Shown: piece after piece, positions 5,077-7,164 of the stretch
How the letters are laid out: every line of letters starts with the position of its first letter
Position numbering within the stretch: the first letter of the stretch is position 1
From: Clostridiales bacterium
GTDB lineage: Bacteria > Bacillota > Clostridia > Lachnospirales > Lachnospiraceae
DNA: 7,164 nt
Reading direction: 5' to 3'
Assembly (NCBI GenBank): GCA_019420425.1
Contig: JAHZHG010000001.1
Location: 14,740 to 21,903 of the forward strand
Translations under genes and position numbers: made by a program
Notes under the pieces: generated by a model
Seen by the model: the letters and a program-made list of their open reading frames with translations, nothing else
The model's database searches: none
Told to the model about the DNA's origin: nothing

Positions 5077-6102
5077 ATGAAGGGAAGGAAAAAATGGGGG
5101 ATTTTGCTCTGTGTCTTATCGCTTGCCATGCTGTGCTTAAGCGGCTGCGGCAGTTCGGAACAGAAGCGGATTGTCCGGATCGGTCACAATCAGTCTACGA
5201 ATCACCCCACACACATTGCGCTGGTCGCTTTCCAGGATTTCATCAATGAAAAGCTGGGCGACAAGTATGTGGTGGAGGTATATCCCAGCGAGCTGCTCGG
5301 CTCTCAGACGGATATGGTTCAGCTGACCCAGACCGGCGCCATCGATTACTGTATCGCCAGCAACGCAATTCTGGAGACATTCAGCAAAAACTACGAAATC
5401 TTTAATCTGCCGTACCTGTTTGCCAGCGCGGATGCCTACCACAACGCGATGGACGACCCGGAGGTGACGGAGCCGATTTTCACCTCTACGAAAAAAGCGG
5501 GATTTACGGCGGTTACGTGGCTGGACGCCGGTACGCGTAACTTCTACACCGTGAACACGCCGATTGAGAGCCCGGCCGATCTGAAGGGGCTGAAAATCCG
5601 TGTTCAGCAGTCGCCGACGAATATCGAAATGATGCGCCTGCTGGGCGGCTCTGCCACGCCGATGGGCTTTGGCGAGGTATACACTGCGCTCCAGTCCAAC
5701 ATCATTGACGGCGCGGAAAACAACGAGATGGCCCTGACCGATAATGGTCACGGCGACGTGTGCAAATATTACTCCTACGATATGCACCAGATGGTTCCGG
5801 ACATTCTGATCGGAAACAATGCGTTTATTGAGGCGATGGATGAGGAGGAGCGTGCGATTTTTGAAGAAGGCTACCAGCTGGTAAACACGGTTCAGCGGGA
5901 AGAGTGGGTAAAGGCAGTAGAGGCCGCCAAGGAAAAGGCACAGAACGAGCAGCATGTGGAGTTCCTGTACCCGGATCAGGCGCCCTTTGTCGAAGCCTGT
6001 CAGCCCCTTCATGAGTCGGTGCTTTCCAACAACGAGGCCATCCAGCCGATTTATGACAAAATCCAGGAATATAACCAAAAATACCCGACGGTGGCGGAAT
6101 AG
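5077..6102 (+). CDS. dctP: TRAP transporter solute-binding lipoprotein (DctP family)
   Basis: This is a 341-residue extracytoplasmic binding protein that captures an organic acid and delivers it to the DctQM membrane unit. A lipoprotein signal is clear: basic start (MKGRKK), hydrophobic stretch, and lipobox LSGC with the lipidated cysteine at residue 24. The mature domain shows family motifs: IGHNQSTNHPTH (35-46), GTRNFYT (152-158), DLKGLKIRVQ (168-177) with R175 as the conserved carboxylate-binding arginine, GFGEVYTALQ (197-206) and IDGAENN (210-216). These support an acidic substrate such as a dicarboxylate, sugar acid or similar compound, but do not name it. ATG 5077 follows AGGAGG (5060-5065) by 11 nt. 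It is the first gene of a dctP-dctQ-dctM operon, with 9 nt to dctQ. The promoter region upstream carries several dyads. Confidence 0.95.
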   Translation: MKGRKKWGILLCVLSLAMLCLSGCGSSEQKRIVRIGHNQSTNHPTHIALVAFQDFINEKLGDKYVVEVYPSELLGSQTDMVQLTQTGAIDYCIASNAILETFSKNYEIFNLPYLFASADAYHNAMDDPEVTEPIFTSTKKAGFTAVTWLDAGTRNFYTVNTPIESPADLKGLKIRVQQSPTNIEMMRLLGGSATPMGFGEVYTALQSNIIDGAENNEMALTDNGHGDVCKYYSYDMHQMVPDILIGNNAFIEAMDEEERAIFEEGYQLVNTVQREEWVKAVEAAKEKAQNEQHVEFLYPDQAPFVEACQPLHESVLSNNEAIQPIYDKIQEYNQKYPTVAE

Positions 6103-6111
6103 GAGGGAATC

Positions 6112-6639
6112 ATGAGCCAAGTAAGAAACGTATTAAACCGTATTTTAAATGTACTGGCCGGGGTGAGCTTTCTGGCAATGGTCGCCCTGACCTGCTGGCA
6201 GGTATTTACCCGGTACCTGCTGAAGAATCCGTCCTCCTGGTCCGAGGAGCTGGTTTCCTATCTCTTTGCGTGGATGTCCCTTCTGGGCTCGTCGATTGTA
6301 GTCGGTGAGCGGGGACACATGAATATCCCGATTATTGTAGATCGGATGGGCGAAAAAGCACGGAAGGGCCTTGCCATATTTGGAGAAATCGTGGCATGTG
6401 TATTCGCCGGAGTTATCCTGGTATACGGAGGAATCCAGATTACCAGCCTGGCAATGGGGCAGATGACCTCTTCCCTGGGCATTGCCATCGGCTTCTTCTA
6501 CATCGTGCTGCCGCTGAGCGGTGGGATCAATATCATCTACACCATCCTGAATATTATCGGAATTGCAAACGGATCAATCAGTGTCGATCCGGTGGACGAA
6601 GCGGCTGAAGAAGCGAAAAAAGCCGGGAAGGAGGCATAA
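6112..6639 (+). CDS. dctQ: TRAP transporter small permease (DctQ family)
   Basis: This is a 175-residue membrane protein with four predicted helices, at about residues 12-33, 46-66, 86-111 and 124-150. The family motif WSEELVSYLFAW (43-54) is present, followed by ERGHMNIPI, typical of DctQ proteins. It pairs with DctM to form the membrane part of the TRAP transporter; it scaffolds the complex and helps receive the binding protein, without being the main transport path. The C-terminal tail (DPVDEAAEEAKKAGKEA) is short, highly charged and probably cytoplasmic. AGGAGG (6101-6106) overlaps the dctP stop and lies 5 nt before ATG 6112, so translation is coupled. The stop is 3 nt before the dctM start. 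Confidence 0.94.
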   Translation: MSQVRNVLNRILNVLAGVSFLAMVALTCWQVFTRYLLKNPSSWSEELVSYLFAWMSLLGSSIVVGERGHMNIPIIVDRMGEKARKGLAIFGEIVACVFAGVILVYGGIQITSLAMGQMTSSLGIAIGFFYIVLPLSGGINIIYTILNIIGIANGSISVDPVDEAAEEAKKAGKEA

Positions 6640-6642
6640 GCG

Positions 6643-7164
6643 ATGGCAATAAAAGCATTATTGATTATTTTAATTGTACTTATGGTGCTTCTGGTGATTG
6701 GAGTGCCGATCTCCTACGCGATCGGGATTTCCTCACTAGCTGCGATCCTCCTTGTGGTTCCCCTGGACGTTTCCGTGCTGACCGCCGCCCAGCGCACCTT
6801 TGTGGGCATGAGCAAATTCAGCCTGACGGCCATACCCTTCTTTATCCTGGCGGGAAATCTGATGAATCAGGGCGGAATCGCAAAACGGCTCGTCGATTTT
6901 GTACTGGCGATCCTGGGCAAGCTGCCCGGCTCTCTGCTGGTGACAAATATCGGCGCAAACGCGCTGTTCGGCGCAATCTCCGGTTCTGCATCCGCAGCTG
7001 CGGCAGCAGTGGGCAGTATGGTTCGTGAAGGAGAGGAAAAGCAGGGCTACGATCCGGCGCTGTGCGCGGCGACTAACGGCGCATCCGCACCGTCAGGACT
7101 GCTGATCCCGCCGTCCAATGCATTGATTACGTACTCCCTGGTATCGGGAGGAACCTCTGTGGCC
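6643..7164 (+). CDS. dctM: TRAP transporter large permease (DctM family), 5' part only
   Basis: The frame is open from ATG 6643 to the window edge, giving 174 residues of an expected 420-430. This subunit carries the sodium-coupled transport path. Visible family features are an N-terminal hydrophobic helix with VIGVPISYAIG (18-28), AIPFFILAGNLMNQGGIA (63-80), FGAISGSASAAAAAVG (109-124) and GLLIPPSNALITYS (152-165); the serine- and proline-rich motifs match the DctM core. AAGGAGG (6628-6634) lies in the end of dctQ, 8 nt before the start, and only 3 nt separate the two genes. No break or odd residue is seen in the part present. It is cut by the window end, not by a mutation. Confidence 0.95.
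   Translation, partial: MAIKALLIILIVLMVLLVIGVPISYAIGISSLAAILLVVPLDVSVLTAAQRTFVGMSKFSLTAIPFFILAGNLMNQGGIAKRLVDFVLAILGKLPGSLLVTNIGANALFGAISGSASAAAAAVGSMVREGEEKQGYDPALCAATNGASAPSGLLIPPSNALITYSLVSGGTSVA

Noticed and set aside
5137..6120. Long open frame on the minus strand (327 codons) opposite dctP
   Set aside because: It is antisense to a secure dctP gene, and the product is a low-information R/V/L/H-rich string. Coding evidence is entirely on the plus strand.

Overview
The window looks like an ordinary chromosomal stretch from a Gram-positive anaerobe of the Clostridia, most like a Lachnospiraceae-type gut bacterium. That rests on strong AGGAGG-type ribosome binding sites at most genes, a lipoprotein-type TRAP binding protein (a diderm would usually use a free periplasmic one), moderate GC content and the gene families present. 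The taxonomic call is inference. I see no transposases, integrases, CRISPR arrays, tRNAs or rRNAs.

Layout. (1) 3-822, plus: the C-terminal end of a membrane-protein gene (possibly DUF1538), overlapped by 17 nt by a gene for an unusual two-domain PII-like protein, then a likely intrinsic terminator. (2) 931-3363: an AGCS-family sodium:amino-acid symporter (minus) transcribed away from a LysR-type regulator (plus). Their 102-bp spacer holds a near-consensus promoter for the symporter whose -10 box lies inside an imperfect palindrome, which suggests the LysR protein controls the transporter. (3) 3314-4938: an AraC-family regulator with a cupin sensor domain (minus), whose 3' end overlaps that of the LysR gene by 50 bp, and a TetR-family regulator (plus) divergent from it. 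(4) 5077-7164, plus: a tripartite TRAP transporter operon dctP-dctQ-dctM. The dctM gene is cut off by the window end.

How the genes may work together. The TRAP operon would import an organic acid using the sodium gradient: DctP is a lipid-anchored binding protein, DctQ the small membrane subunit and DctM the large transport subunit. The TetR and AraC regulators next door are the obvious candidates to control it. A perfect 7+7 inverted repeat sits inside the putative dctP promoter. The symporter/LysR pair is a second, separate uptake module. The PII-like protein with the upstream membrane protein is a third, and is the least understood part of the window.

The most interesting items are the tandem PII-like protein, the palindromes placed on putative promoters, and the convergent coding overlap between the LysR and AraC genes. 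I did not find a clearly new multi-gene system. Most of the window is familiar transport and regulation.
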